A stretch of 64,000 nucleotides of DNA from contig CAZVLU010000010.1 in NCBI GenBank assembly GCA_964628235.1, positions 1-64,000 on the forward strand, written 5' to 3'. This document shows positions 54,380 through 64,000 of the stretch, one piece after another. The stretch is from CAMAVH01 sp964628235. Its GTDB lineage: Bacteria; Pseudomonadota; Alphaproteobacteria; SMXQ01. The position numbers were made by a program, and so were the translations under genes. Within the stretch, counting starts at the first letter, position 1; the number at the start of each line of letters is the position of its first letter. The notes under the pieces are model-generated. The model was not told the DNA's origin, did no database searches, and saw nothing but the letters and a program-made list of their open reading frames with translations.

Positions 54380-55780
54380 ATGAACGTCGTCACGCGCTTC
54401 GCTCCCTCGCCCACCGGCTATCTGCATATCGGCGGCGCGCGCACGGCCCTGTTCAACTGGCTGTTCGCCCGCCACCACGGCGGCAAATATCTGCTGCGCA
54501 TCGAGGACACCGACCGCGCCCGCTCGACCCAGGGGGCCATCGACGCGATTTTGGACGGCCTATCCTGGCTGGGGCTCGATTGGGACGGCGACGTGATCTA
54601 CCAATTCGCCCGCGCCGGCCGCCATGCCGAGGTCGCGCACAAGCTGCTCGCCGAGGGCAAGGCCTACAAATGCTTCGCCACAGCCGAAGAACTGACCGAG
54701 ATGCGCGAGAAGGCCCGCGCCGAAGGCAAGCCGCTGCGCTACGACGGCCGCTGGCGCGACCGCGATCCCTCCGAGGCGCCCGCCGATGCGCCCTTCGTGG
54801 TGCGCTTGAAAGCCCCGACCGAAGGCGAGACGGTGATCGCCGACCATGTGCAAGGCGAGGTGCGCGTCGCCAACGCCCAGCTCGACGACATGGTGCTGCT
54901 GCGCAGCGACGGCACGCCGACCTACATGCTGGCCGTGGTGGTCGACGATCACGACATGGCGGTGACGCATGTGATTCGCGGCGACGACCATCTGACCAAC
55001 GCCTTCCGCCAGACGCAGCTTTACCAAGCCGCCGGCTGGGGCACGCCCGAGTTCGCCCATATCCCGCTGATTCATGGACCCGACGGCGCCAAGCTGTCGA
55101 AGCGCCACGGCGCGCTCGGCGCCGAGGCTTACCGCGACATGGGCTATCTGCCCGAGGCGCTGAGCAATTATCTGCTGCGGCTCGGCTGGAGCCATGGCGA
55201 CGACGAGACGATCTCGCGCGAACAAGCCATCGAATGGTTCAACCTGGAATCGGTCGGCCGCTCGCCGGCGCGCTTCGACTTCGCCAAGCTGGGCAATCTC
55301 AACGGCCAATATCTCAAGCAGGCCGACGACGCGCGGCTCGCCGAACTGACCGCGCCGCTGTTGGCGAAGTCGCTGGGCCGCGCGCTCGCCGCCGAGGAGA
55401 CCGCCCTGCTGGCGCGCGCCATGCCCGGCATGAAGGAACGCGCCAAGACGCTGGTCGAACTGGCCGACGGTGCCGCTTTCTTCTTCGCCCCGCGCCCGCT
55501 GGCGATGACCGACAAAGCGGCCAAAATCCTCAGCGACGACGCCAAAGTCCGCCTCGCCAAACTCAAAGCCGCGCTCGAGGCCCTGCCCGACTGGGACGCC
55601 GCCGCCATCGAGGCCGCCGTGCGCGCCCTGGCCGAGGCTGAAGAGGCCAAATTGGGCGATATCGCCCAGCCGCTGCGCGCCGCCCTGACAGGTTCCAACG
55701 TCTCGCCGCCGATCTTCGAGGTGCTGGCCCTGCTCGGCCGCGACGAAGGCCTCGGCCGGATTGGCGACGCGGTCGCCTAA
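54380..55780 (+). CDS. gltX: Glutamyl-tRNA synthetase
   Basis: A 466-residue class I tRNA synthetase. HIGH-type signature is FAPSPTGYLHIGGART and the KMSKS-type loop is AKLSKRHGAL. The C-terminal helical anticodon-binding domain ends at the stop. The ATG at 54380 gives the usual MNVVTRFAPSP start. The same frame stays open far upstream through the antisense of comEC, but that part has no homology. A terminator hairpin follows. Confidence 0.97.
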   Translation: MNVVTRFAPSPTGYLHIGGARTALFNWLFARHHGGKYLLRIEDTDRARSTQGAIDAILDGLSWLGLDWDGDVIYQFARAGRHAEVAHKLLAEGKAYKCFATAEELTEMREKARAEGKPLRYDGRWRDRDPSEAPADAPFVVRLKAPTEGETVIADHVQGEVRVANAQLDDMVLLRSDGTPTYMLAVVVDDHDMAVTHVIRGDDHLTNAFRQTQLYQAAGWGTPEFAHIPLIHGPDGAKLSKRHGALGAEAYRDMGYLPEALSNYLLRLGWSHGDDETISREQAIEWFNLESVGRSPARFDFAKLGNLNGQYLKQADDARLAELTAPLLAKSLGRALAAEETALLARAMPGMKERAKTLVELADGAAFFFAPRPLAMTDKAAKILSDDAKVRLAKLKAALEALPDWDAAAIEAAVRALAEAEEAKLGDIAQPLRAALTGSNVSPPIFEVLALLGRDEGLGRIGDAVA

Positions 55781-55808
55781 AAAGTCAGCGCTGACGCCAA
55801 ATCTATCG

Positions 55809-55838
55809 GGAAAGCCGCAGAATTCCTCGGCTTTTTCC
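55809..55838 (+). terminator. Intrinsic terminator after gltX
   Basis: AAAGCCG (55811-55817) and CGGCTTT (55828-55834) form a 7-base stem with a 10-base loop, followed by Ts. It lies 30 bases after the gltX stop and separates it from gltA. Confidence 0.72.
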
Positions 55839-55996
55839 GATACTCGCGAATTGCGGCGGGCGCGAAAGCCCGATATTCTGGCGATATCCCGTTCAGATCA
55901 GAACAGGCTGTCCGCGCCGCCGTCGCAGCGCGCTGAGCCTATCCTGACCACGCCGCCACAGTTGAACGACCAGTCCCCTACACCGAGGAAGTAACG

Positions 55997-57304
<1,308 letters not shown>

Positions 57305-57380
57305 GGCGTCGGCGCGACAGCGAGCGGCGCGCCGATTGAGAGAAACTGCAGCCGAACGAGGGTCTGGGAGGCCCACTGGT

Positions 57381-57605
57381 ATGGCGAAATTTCTAAAGAG
57401 CGGCCCTGAGGGCCTCATCCGGCAAGAGAACAAAGCGGCCAGCAAATCGGCGCCGCCATACGGCGAGTCGGCGACCACGGTCCGCCTCATTCGCCTGACC
57501 CGACCGGCGAACGACAATGTCGCGCCGCTCGCCACGCGCTTGCGATGGTCCCTGCCCCTCATTCTGATGGCCCTCGTCGCGCTGGCTTGGCACATGATCG
57601 GCTGA
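57381..57605 (+). CDS. Small single-pass membrane protein of unknown function
   Basis: A 74-residue protein. A basic, polar start (MAKFLKSGPEGLIRQENKAA) leads to the motif RLTRPANDNVAPLA, common in small alphaproteobacterial proteins, and ends with a membrane helix (WSLPLILMALVALAWHMIG). The start is preceded by GGGAGG at a slightly long distance. It lies 76 bases behind gltA and before a strong terminator. Function unknown. Confidence 0.66.
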   Translation: MAKFLKSGPEGLIRQENKAASKSAPPYGESATTVRLIRLTRPANDNVAPLATRLRWSLPLILMALVALAWHMIG

Positions 57606-57638
57606 CGCCGCGACGAGAGCGAACGAGACGCATAAGTC

Positions 57639-57673
57639 AAACGGGCGGCGCTTATAAGCGCCGCCCGTTTTTC
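57639..57673 (+). terminator. Intrinsic terminator, perfect 15-bp hairpin
   Basis: AACGGGCGGCGCTTA and TAAGCGCCGCCCGTT (57640-57669) form a perfect inverted repeat followed by five Ts. It ends the gltA/small-protein unit and may slow the converging VOC operon. Confidence 0.88.
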
Positions 57674-57701
57674 TTGCGTCATCGCTATTCAATGATCGTC
57701 T

Positions 57702-58514
57702 TTATTCGTCGGTGACGTCGATCCAAGTGCCGTCCGGATCGGTCATCTGATATTTGCCGGTCGCGCTGCGCTTGAATAGATCGGCGCGCACGTCCGACTC
57801 GGTGCTGCCGCCGAGCGGCACGCCGGCAAGATAAGGGTTCATGCCCCCGACCCGTTTGGCGTCGGCTTGAAAAGCATCGAGGCTTTCGACCTTGAATCCG
57901 ATATGGTCGGGCCCAGGCCGCTTGATCGACATGCCTTCGAAAATATCGATCGACCAAGGCAGGATCGACAGCGTCACGCGGCCATCGGTCAGATGATATC
58001 CGCCCATCTCGCAGGTCTTGTTGACTGGCTGCAACTCGAACACGTCGGCGTAGAAATCGGCGCATTTCTCGGCGTTGACCGTGCGCAGCGCAAATTTGTT
58101 GAGATAGCGGTTCTGCGCCCAGCCCTGCTCGGCAATGTCGGCATAAACGTCGAGACGGGTGTCTTCCTTCTTCTGCGCCATATCGAAGACGTTGCCATCC
58201 GGATCGTGGCCGCTATAGGCCGCGAAGGGCCGCGTCGAGGGCCGCTTGACCATGTTGGCCGACGGATGCTTGGCCTTCATGCGGGCCAACACTTTGTCGC
58301 AGTCGTCGACCACGACGCCGAAATGATCCAGCCCGCCGGTATAGCCATCACGCCGCGGCAGAATATTGAGGCCGACATAGCCGTCGCCGATCGAGATCGA
58401 ATTGGCCGGCCGGGATTTGGCCGACGTCTTCAGCCCGAACACCGCCTCGTAGAATTTGCCGAGCGTCGGATATTGATGGCTGATCATCGCCATGTGGTTG
58501 ATCTGAGCGAACAT
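57702..58514 (-). CDS. Two-domain VOC protein, extradiol-dioxygenase-like (paralogue 1)
   Basis: A 270-residue protein made of four beta-alpha-beta modules. In the first domain a metal triad of His7 (INHMAM), His64 (LDHFGV) and Asp111 (NVFDMAQ) is visible, with the cluster-specific RPSTRPFA before it. In the second domain the first metal position is Lys140 and no terminal Glu is present; only His204 (PDHIGF) remains. Extradiol dioxygenases usually keep the site in the second domain, so this is a different arrangement. It is the last gene of the VOC/receptor cluster, 25 bases behind a TctC-type gene. Substrate unknown. Confidence 0.84.
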   Translation of the reverse strand: MFAQINHMAMISHQYPTLGKFYEAVFGLKTSAKSRPANSISIGDGYVGLNILPRRDGYTGGLDHFGVVVDDCDKVLARMKAKHPSANMVKRPSTRPFAAYSGHDPDGNVFDMAQKKEDTRLDVYADIAEQGWAQNRYLNKFALRTVNAEKCADFYADVFELQPVNKTCEMGGYHLTDGRVTLSILPWSIDIFEGMSIKRPGPDHIGFKVESLDAFQADAKRVGGMNPYLAGVPLGGSTESDVRADLFKRSATGKYQMTDPDGTWIDVTDE

Positions 58515-58539
58515 AAATTTTCCTCGAACTGACTAGACC

Positions 58540-59619
58540 TCACTCGGCGCTTTTCGCCCCATCGGGCTTGGCGACCGACTCTTTGACGATGCCCTTGTCG
58601 TCAGCCAAGGCATTCGCTGCGGCGATCACCGATTTCGGCGTGGCAATGATGTCCTCGACGATCTTTTGCAGCTTCGCGCCGTTGGTCGGCGAGATGTCCA
58701 GCTTGGCTTTTTTGGCCTCGGCGAGGAATTCCGGGTCTTTCATCGTCGCGTCGAAGGCGGCGCGCAGCAGGGCGACGCGGTCAGCCGGCACGTCCGGCGT
58801 GGTCAGAAGCGGGCGACCGATGTCGACAGGCGCTGCGAACAGCTTAAGAATCTGCTTCTCGGTCTCGTTGCGGCCTAAATCGGTGAACATCGGGACGTCG
58901 GGGTAGTCCTTGTCCTTCTCCAGGCCGATCTGCACCAGGAAGGTGATCTTCTTGTCGCGCAGCCAATCGCCATTGGTCGCCGCGACGCTGTTGAAGTTGT
59001 TGCCGGCGCGGCCATGGACCTCGCCGCGCTCCATGGCGAGGTTGATCTCGCCGCCGCTGCCATAGCCCGGAACGATGCGGAACTTGGTGCCGAGAATGTT
59101 GTTGAGCAGCGCCGGATATTGCGAGGTGCCGGAGCCGACGCCGGTCGCGCCGAGCAGCACCTCCTCCTTCTTGGCGTCGTCGAGCGTTTTGATGCCGCGC
59201 GCCGACCAGACGTAGATCGTCGAGTTGGTCACTTCGCTGGAGCCGAGCCAGGCGAACTTGGCGGCGTCATATTCCGCCCCCTTGCCGTCGATCACCTGAT
59301 GCAGCACGAAGCTCTGGGCCAGCGTGGCGACATGGCTGCCGTCCTTCGGCGCCTGCACCGCCATGAAGTTGGCGGCGCGGACATGGCCGGCGCCCGGCAT
59401 GTTGCGCGGCACGATGTTCGGGCTGCCTGGGAGGTGGCGCGGCAGGTGGCGCGCGATGAGGCGGCCGTTGATGTCGTAGCCGCCGCCGGGGCCGGTCGAG
59501 ATGATCATCGTCATCTGGCGGCCCTTGTAGAATTCAGCAGCCGACTGCGCCTGCGCGGAGGTCGCGACGGCGGCGACGCCGAGAATGGCCAAAGCGGAGA
59601 AAGTTGCGGTCTTCATCAT
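58540..59619 (-). CDS. TctC/Bug-family periplasmic solute receptor
   Basis: A 359-residue secreted binding protein. The signal peptide ends in SAQAQS. The family features are ISTGPGGGYDINGRLIARHL (ligand-binding P-loop-like turn), NMPGAGHVRAANFM and GSGTSQYPALLN. Bug proteins bind small carboxylates and many are orphans without the TctAB membrane parts; none are seen here. It lies between VOC genes. Adjacent ATGs at 59619 and 59616 are possible starts. Confidence 0.9.
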   Translation of the reverse strand: MMKTATFSALAILGVAAVATSAQAQSAAEFYKGRQMTMIISTGPGGGYDINGRLIARHLPRHLPGSPNIVPRNMPGAGHVRAANFMAVQAPKDGSHVATLAQSFVLHQVIDGKGAEYDAAKFAWLGSSEVTNSTIYVWSARGIKTLDDAKKEEVLLGATGVGSGTSQYPALLNNILGTKFRIVPGYGSGGEINLAMERGEVHGRAGNNFNSVAATNGDWLRDKKITFLVQIGLEKDKDYPDVPMFTDLGRNETEKQILKLFAAPVDIGRPLLTTPDVPADRVALLRAAFDATMKDPEFLAEAKKAKLDISPTNGAKLQKIVEDIIATPKSVIAAANALADDKGIVKESVAKPDGAKSAE

Positions 59620-59702
59620 GTTCTATTCCCTGTGTGGGGCGGCCGACGCTTTTCGCGCCGGACCGCCAAATGTGTTGTGCGGTTTTCTGCAGCCTGCGGC
59701 GG

Positions 59703-60530
59703 TCAAGCCTGGCCGGGGCGCGGATCGCCTTCCTCAGCGATGGCGATATAGACGCCCTCGACATCGGTGATGTGCAGCCTGCCCACCGACGAGCGTTTGA
59801 ACAACTCGAGCCGCGCCTTGCCTTCCGTGCCGTAACCCAGCGGGCGGCCATGAAGATGCGGGTTCTGGCCGACGATATCGTCGAGATCGCGCTGCACCGC
59901 CTCGATGCTTTCGACCGTGAAGCCGATATGGTCAGGCCCGACGCGCGCCGGGTCCATGTCGTAATAGTCCGACATCTTCCACGGCAAGATCATCAAGGTC
60001 ACGCGACCGTCCGACAGGTAGTAGTTGGGGTCCTCGGCGCCCTTGTTGAGCAGATTGAGGCCGAAGACCTCGTGGTAGAACTTGGCGCAGCGTTCCGGAT
60101 GGCGCGTGCGCAGGGCGAAATAGCTGACCTTGCGCGGCGCGTCCCATCCGCCGTCGTTGTAAATGTCCTTCTGAAAGCCGATGTCGTTTTGCGACAGGTC
60201 GAAGATGTTGCCATCCGGGTCGCAGGCGCTATAGGCGGCGAACGGCCGAACCGGCGGACGCTTCAAGGTCTCGCATTCCGGATCGAAGGCATGGATCTTC
60301 TTGCGGATGTCTTCGATGTCGTCGACCTCGATGCCGAAATGGTCGAGACCGCTGGTCCGCCCCTCGCGGCGCGGGATGATGTTGAGGCCGAGATAGCCGT
60401 CCTTGACGGCGACGGCGCGGGCCGGGCGCGGCTTCGTTCCCGTCTTCATGCCGAACAGCGCCTCATAGAACTTGGCGTTGATCGCGTAATGGTCGGTGGC
60501 GATGGCGATATGGTTGATTTTTGCGGGCAT
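59703..60530 (-). CDS. Two-domain VOC protein, extradiol-dioxygenase-like (paralogue 2)
   Basis: A 275-residue paralogue of the other three. First-domain residues His7, His64 and Asp111 (NIFDLSQ) are kept, with RPPVRPFA. In the second domain Tyr replaces the first His (SYFALRT), His remains in PDHIGF, and no terminal Glu is found. The ATG at 60530 starts one base after the stop of paralogue 3, with GAGGA inside that gene, so the two are coupled. Substrate unknown. Confidence 0.84.
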   Translation of the reverse strand: MPAKINHIAIATDHYAINAKFYEALFGMKTGTKPRPARAVAVKDGYLGLNIIPRREGRTSGLDHFGIEVDDIEDIRKKIHAFDPECETLKRPPVRPFAAYSACDPDGNIFDLSQNDIGFQKDIYNDGGWDAPRKVSYFALRTRHPERCAKFYHEVFGLNLLNKGAEDPNYYLSDGRVTLMILPWKMSDYYDMDPARVGPDHIGFTVESIEAVQRDLDDIVGQNPHLHGRPLGYGTEGKARLELFKRSSVGRLHITDVEGVYIAIAEEGDPRPGQA

Positions 60531-60531
60531 G

Positions 60532-61359
60532 TTAAGCGTCCTCACGTACAGCAAGCATGGTGAAATCGGGATCGGAAACGAAGAATTCGCTGATCGGGCA
60601 TTGCTTCTTCAACAGATCGAGCCGCGCGCCGCCCTCTTTGCCCTTGCCGACCGGAATCGGGTTGAGCACGGGATTGATGCCGACGATCTCGTCGAGATCT
60701 TGCTTGAACGTATCGAGATTCTCGACCGTGAAGCCGATATGGTCGGGACCCGTCGGCAGGATGCTCTGGCCCATGAAATTATCGATCTTCCAGGGAATCA
60801 GCATCAGGGTCATGCGGCCGTCGCTGAGATAGAAGTTCGGATCGCCGTCCTTCTTGTTTTGCGGCGTCAATTCGAGAACGTCGGCATAGAACTGCGCCAT
60901 CTTCTCGGGATGCATGGTGCGGATGGCGATATGGCTGATGCGGCGCGCGGCCGGCGCGGCGCCCGCCTGCTTCTCGTTCTCGACATAGACCTCGGAACGG
61001 TTCGTCATGTTCTTCTGCGACAAGTCGAACACGTTGCCGTCGGGATCGTTCGCCGTGATGCCGGCGAAGGGCCGAGTCGACGGGCGCTGCACCCAGTTGG
61101 CGTCCGGATAACTCTTGCGCATGCGCTCGAATACCACTTCGACGTCTTCGACTTCGACGCCGAAGTGATCGAGGCCCGAAGGCCGGCCCGCCTTGCGCGG
61201 ATTGATGTTCAAGCCGACATAGCCGTCGCGCACGGTGACGGCGCGGACCGAGCGGCCGCTCTTCGAGGGCTCCATGCCGAACAAAGATTCATAGAACTTG
61301 CTCAGCAGCGCATAGCGCTCGCTGACGATGGCGACATGGTTGATTTTCGCGAATGCCAT
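60532..61359 (-). CDS. Two-domain VOC protein, extradiol-dioxygenase-like (paralogue 3)
   Basis: A 275-residue paralogue. First-domain triad is His8, His65 and Asp112 (NVFDLSQ), with RPSTRPFA. The second domain keeps two histidines (SHIAIRT and PDHIGF) but ends in DPDFTMLAV without a metal-binding Glu. The start at 61359 has AAGGAT upstream and matches the paralogues; an ATG at 61410 would add 17 residues. Coupled to paralogue 2. Confidence 0.85.
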   Translation of the reverse strand: MAFAKINHVAIVSERYALLSKFYESLFGMEPSKSGRSVRAVTVRDGYVGLNINPRKAGRPSGLDHFGVEVEDVEVVFERMRKSYPDANWVQRPSTRPFAGITANDPDGNVFDLSQKNMTNRSEVYVENEKQAGAAPAARRISHIAIRTMHPEKMAQFYADVLELTPQNKKDGDPNFYLSDGRMTLMLIPWKIDNFMGQSILPTGPDHIGFTVENLDTFKQDLDEIVGINPVLNPIPVGKGKEGGARLDLLKKQCPISEFFVSDPDFTMLAVREDA

Positions 61360-61396
61360 AATAGATCCTTCTTTTTTCGCCGTGCTTTGTGTTCTT

Positions 61397-62212
61397 TTAA
61401 GCTTCGGCAATGTCGATCAACACGCCGTCGCAATCTGCCAAACGATATTGGCCAAGCGGACAGCTGCGCGCGAACAGTTTCTCCAGCGCGACACCTTCGA
61501 CTCCGGTCGCGACCGGCGCGGGCGTCAGGCGCGGATTGTTGTCGGCGATGGTTTGAATGTCGCGCTTCACGGCCTCGACGCTTTCAACCTTGAAGCCGAT
61601 ATGGTCCATGCCCACCGTGATGATGCCGGTACCGTCGTAGTCGGTGATGTCCCACGGCATGATGACCAGGGTGACATGCCCATCCGTCAGGTAATAATTC
61701 GGATCGTCAGCGCTCTGGGAGACATTGGCCGGCGCCAGCTCGAACACGTCGCGGAAAAACTCGGCGCTCAGCTCCGGATTCATGACCCGGAACCCGACAT
61801 GGTTTATGTGTCGCTCGGCGGCGTTGCCGTCATTCTCGACGTAGACCGACGTGCGGTTCGTCATGTTCTTTTGCGAAATGTCGAACATGATGCCGTTCGG
61901 ATCATGGGTGGTGACGCCGGCGAAGGGCCTTGTCGACGGGCGCTTGAGCCATTTTACCGTCGGATATTTCGCACGCATCCGCTCATAGGCCGCTTCGGCG
62001 TCTTCGACCTGAATGCCGAAATGATCGAGCCCGGCACGTCGACCGGCGCGACGCGGATTGATATTGAGACCGACATAACCATCGCCAACCGTCACCGCTC
62101 GGGCAGGACGACTCGTGGCCGACGTCTTCATGCCGAATACGGCTTCGTAGAACTTGCACAATTGGGCATAGTTCTCGCTGACGATGGCCACATGGTTGAT
62201 TTTAGAGAACAT
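61397..62212 (-). CDS. Two-domain VOC protein, extradiol-dioxygenase-like (paralogue 4)
   Basis: A 271-residue paralogue. His7, His64 and Asp111 (IMFDISQ) and RPSTRPFA are present in the first domain. The second domain has His in NHVGFRV and DHIGF, but ends CDGVLIDIAE, with no obvious metal Glu at the usual place. It begins 17 bases after the stop of the larger receptor gene. Substrate unknown. Confidence 0.85.
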   Translation of the reverse strand: MFSKINHVAIVSENYAQLCKFYEAVFGMKTSATSRPARAVTVGDGYVGLNINPRRAGRRAGLDHFGIQVEDAEAAYERMRAKYPTVKWLKRPSTRPFAGVTTHDPNGIMFDISQKNMTNRTSVYVENDGNAAERHINHVGFRVMNPELSAEFFRDVFELAPANVSQSADDPNYYLTDGHVTLVIMPWDITDYDGTGIITVGMDHIGFKVESVEAVKRDIQTIADNNPRLTPAPVATGVEGVALEKLFARSCPLGQYRLADCDGVLIDIAEA

Positions 62213-62229
62213 ACTCTAACGGTCCTTCG

Positions 62230-63528
62230 TTACTCGCAGGCGATCAAGCTGGCTTCCGACTTGTCGCCCATATAGGTAATGCTGCAAGTCTGACCGGGCT
62301 TGAGCGCGGCGCGGTCGCCGTCCTTGCCGGCGAAGGTGACCTTGCTGCGCGCGCCGCTGAGCGTCGCCGTATGGACGTCGTCGCCAGCCTTGAAGACCAG
62401 CTCGCGGCCGCCCTCTTTCACGTCTTGCAACGCGGTCTTGATGGTCTCCGACTCCGGAGCCTTCTTGCTGACCTGCAGCTTGTCCATGCGCGAAATGGCG
62501 AGCGATGCCTTTTCGATAACGGGCTTGGGCAGCGCGTACAAGCGCGTGATCATCTCGGCGATGCGCTGGCCGGAGACATGGGAGTATTCCAAGTTCTGCT
62601 TGTCGGCGTCAGCCTTGAAACCGGGGTCGGCCATGGCTTGGTCGAAGGCCGCGCGCCAGGCGGCGACGCGGTCGGCCGGCACGCTCGGCGGCAGTAGCAG
62701 CGGACGGCCCATCAACTGCGGCGAGACGATGGCATCGACGATGTCGCGCGTCTCCTGGTCCTTGGCCAAATCGGAGAGCAATGGGATGTCCGGCAACGCC
62801 TCATGCTTGTCGACGCCGATCTGCACCAGGAAATTGATCTTCTTGTCGCGGATCCAATCGGGCCGCGTGCTGATGATGCTGGAGACCGACCAGCCGCAAC
62901 GGCCCTGCAATTCACCGCGCTCGACCGCGAGCTGGATCGCGCCGCCGCTGTTGTAGCCTGTGACCAGCCGCATCTTGGTGTCGAAAAGATTATTCATCAT
63001 GTTCGGCAGGATGTCGGTGTCGGAGCCAGGCCCGAGGCCGCCGACGATGAAGGTCTGCGCCTTCATGTCCTCGAAGGTCTTGATCGGCGCCGTGCTCCAT
63101 GACGCGCAAACCGAAATTTCCGAATTCATGCTGCCGATCCAGCCGAACTTCGGCGGGTCGTATTTGATGCCCTGCGCGCCGAACAGCGGCGCAGTCGAAA
63201 CGGCGCCGCGATGAATTAACGCGATGGCGGTGCCGTCCTTCGGCGCGACATTGCCCATCCAGTTGGCGGCGACGACGCCGCCGGCGCCCTGCATATGCTG
63301 AATGATGATCGTCGGCTTGCCCGGCAGATGCTTTTCCAGGTAGGGCTTGATGGCATGCGCATAGGTGCCGTAGCCGCCGCCCTGCCCGGCCGACAACACG
63401 AAGCGGACATCCTTGCCCTTGAGAAACTGCTCGACGGATTGCTGCGCCACCACCGGCGCGGCGAAGCCGAAAAGACTGGTCATAGCAACTACGGCGTAAG
63501 CCGAACGCAAGACAGGTGCGGATGGCAT
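62230..63528 (-). CDS. TctC/Bug-family periplasmic receptor with C-terminal extension
   Basis: A 432-residue secreted binding protein, longer than the usual 320-330. The signal peptide ends in VVAQQ. The Bug part runs to about residue 345, with LSAGQGGGYGTYAHAI, MQGAGGVVAANWM and GPGSDTDILPNMM. The last 87 residues form an extra beta-rich domain with two cysteines near the end (GQTCSITYMGD and LIACE). It lies ahead of the four VOC genes and could supply their substrate or sense it. No TctAB genes are near. Confidence 0.88.
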   Translation of the reverse strand: MPSAPVLRSAYAVVAMTSLFGFAAPVVAQQSVEQFLKGKDVRFVLSAGQGGGYGTYAHAIKPYLEKHLPGKPTIIIQHMQGAGGVVAANWMGNVAPKDGTAIALIHRGAVSTAPLFGAQGIKYDPPKFGWIGSMNSEISVCASWSTAPIKTFEDMKAQTFIVGGLGPGSDTDILPNMMNNLFDTKMRLVTGYNSGGAIQLAVERGELQGRCGWSVSSIISTRPDWIRDKKINFLVQIGVDKHEALPDIPLLSDLAKDQETRDIVDAIVSPQLMGRPLLLPPSVPADRVAAWRAAFDQAMADPGFKADADKQNLEYSHVSGQRIAEMITRLYALPKPVIEKASLAISRMDKLQVSKKAPESETIKTALQDVKEGGRELVFKAGDDVHTATLSGARSKVTFAGKDGDRAALKPGQTCSITYMGDKSEASLIACE

Positions 63529-63695
63529 GGATTATCTCCTCCCAGGCGGCGCGCCGCTTCAGCGGTCTTGCGCAATATCTGATATAATACCCGCTGTTGG
63601 CGCGTTGCGGCAAGCAGAGCGGCGATCAAAGCTTGCTGATAAGACGGGCAGAAACGGTTACGGAGCCTACAAAAACCTGCCGTTTCAAAAAAACC

Positions 63696-64000
63696 TCAGC
63701 CGCGCTTTTCGATCAACTCGATCTTATAGCCGTCGGGATCTTCGATGAAGGCGATGACGCTGCCGCCATGCGCCATCGGGCCGGCGGGACGCGGAATCTT
63801 CACGCCTTCGGCGCCGAGCGTTTCGCATGCCGCATAGACGTCGGGTACGCCGAGCGCGAGATGTCCGAATCCGCTGCCGAGGCTGTAAGGCTCAGCCTGT
63901 TCCCAATTGTGCGTCAGCTCGATCACCGTGTTCGACCGCTCGTCGCCGTAGCCGACGAAGGCAAGCGTGAACTTGCCGCTCGGGTAATCCTTGTGGCGCA
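63696..64000 (-). CDS. gloA: Lactoylglutathione lyase (glyoxalase I), C-terminal part
   Basis: The last 100 or so codons of a gene that begins beyond the right edge. The visible part reads from RHKDYPSGKFTLAFVGYGDE through NTVIELTHNWE, SGFGHLALGV (metal His) and FIEDPDGYKIELIEKRG (metal Glu), all typical of glyoxalase I. It detoxifies methylglyoxal with glutathione. The ATG at 63926 is internal, not the true start. It is 167 bases upstream of the receptor gene, so co-transcription is uncertain. Confidence 0.92.
   Translation of the reverse strand, partial: RHKDYPSGKFTLAFVGYGDERSNTVIELTHNWEQAEPYSLGSGFGHLALGVPDVYAACETLGAEGVKIPRPAGPMAHGGSVIAFIEDPDGYKIELIEKRG

Overview
The window is chromosomal DNA of a high-GC alphaproteobacterium, most likely of the order Hyphomicrobiales (Rhizobiales). 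The evidence is a fused ispDF, the block tpiA-secG-pyrG-kdsA-eno-ftsB-pdhABC-lpd-lipA-coq10, separate (unfused) trpE and trpG, the series trpGDC-moaC-moeA-lexA-comEC-gltX-gltA, and a LexA box of the alphaproteobacterial GAAC-N7-GAAC type. The family cannot be fixed from the sequence alone. No rRNA, tRNA, CRISPR array or transposase was seen.

Layout. 0-5.4 kb: the start of ntrC, ntrB, a CcsA/YpjD-like membrane protein, then ispDF-pgpA-cinA and a PRC-barrel protein on the plus strand. 5.4-18.4 kb: a long minus-strand housekeeping series running tpiA, secG, pyrG, kdsA, eno, ftsB, the pyruvate dehydrogenase genes, lipA and coq10. 18.6-22 kb: ppiD-trpE. 22-37 kb: an accessory block that separates trpE from trpG. 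It holds two lipoproteins, a FadL porin overlapping a six-helix histidine kinase, a PilZ-methyltransferase fusion, a CueR/CopA copper system, cupin/LysR/TauD genes, a CHAP lipoprotein, a divergent polysaccharide deacetylase, and an HWE kinase with a response regulator. 37.1-41.4 kb: trpGDC-moaC-moeA in tight overlaps. 41.4-45.8 kb: a VapBC-like toxin-antitoxin pair, an aldo/keto reductase, lexA and phoD.

45.9-52 kb: a lower-GC metal island, probably acquired. A divergent MerR regulator faces a seven-gene run: a Zn/Cd/Pb-type P-ATPase with two HMA domains and a His-rich repeat (interrupted by a 100-N gap), signal peptidase II, the copper chaperones PCuAC and Sco, a 56-residue CoxF-like membrane protein, DsbB and DsbA. 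A MerR-style promoter with a 19-bp spacer precedes it. 52.2-57.6 kb returns to core genes: comEC, gltX, gltA and a small membrane protein.

57.7-64 kb: a minus-strand cluster of four paralogous two-domain VOC (extradiol-dioxygenase-like) proteins with two TctC/Bug-type solute receptors, preceded by gloA, which runs off the right edge. The four VOC proteins share a His-His-Asp triad in the first domain, while the second domain has lost a full metal site. This cluster, the FadL/kinase/PilZ-methyltransferase group and the MerR-controlled metal operon are the most interesting parts of the window.
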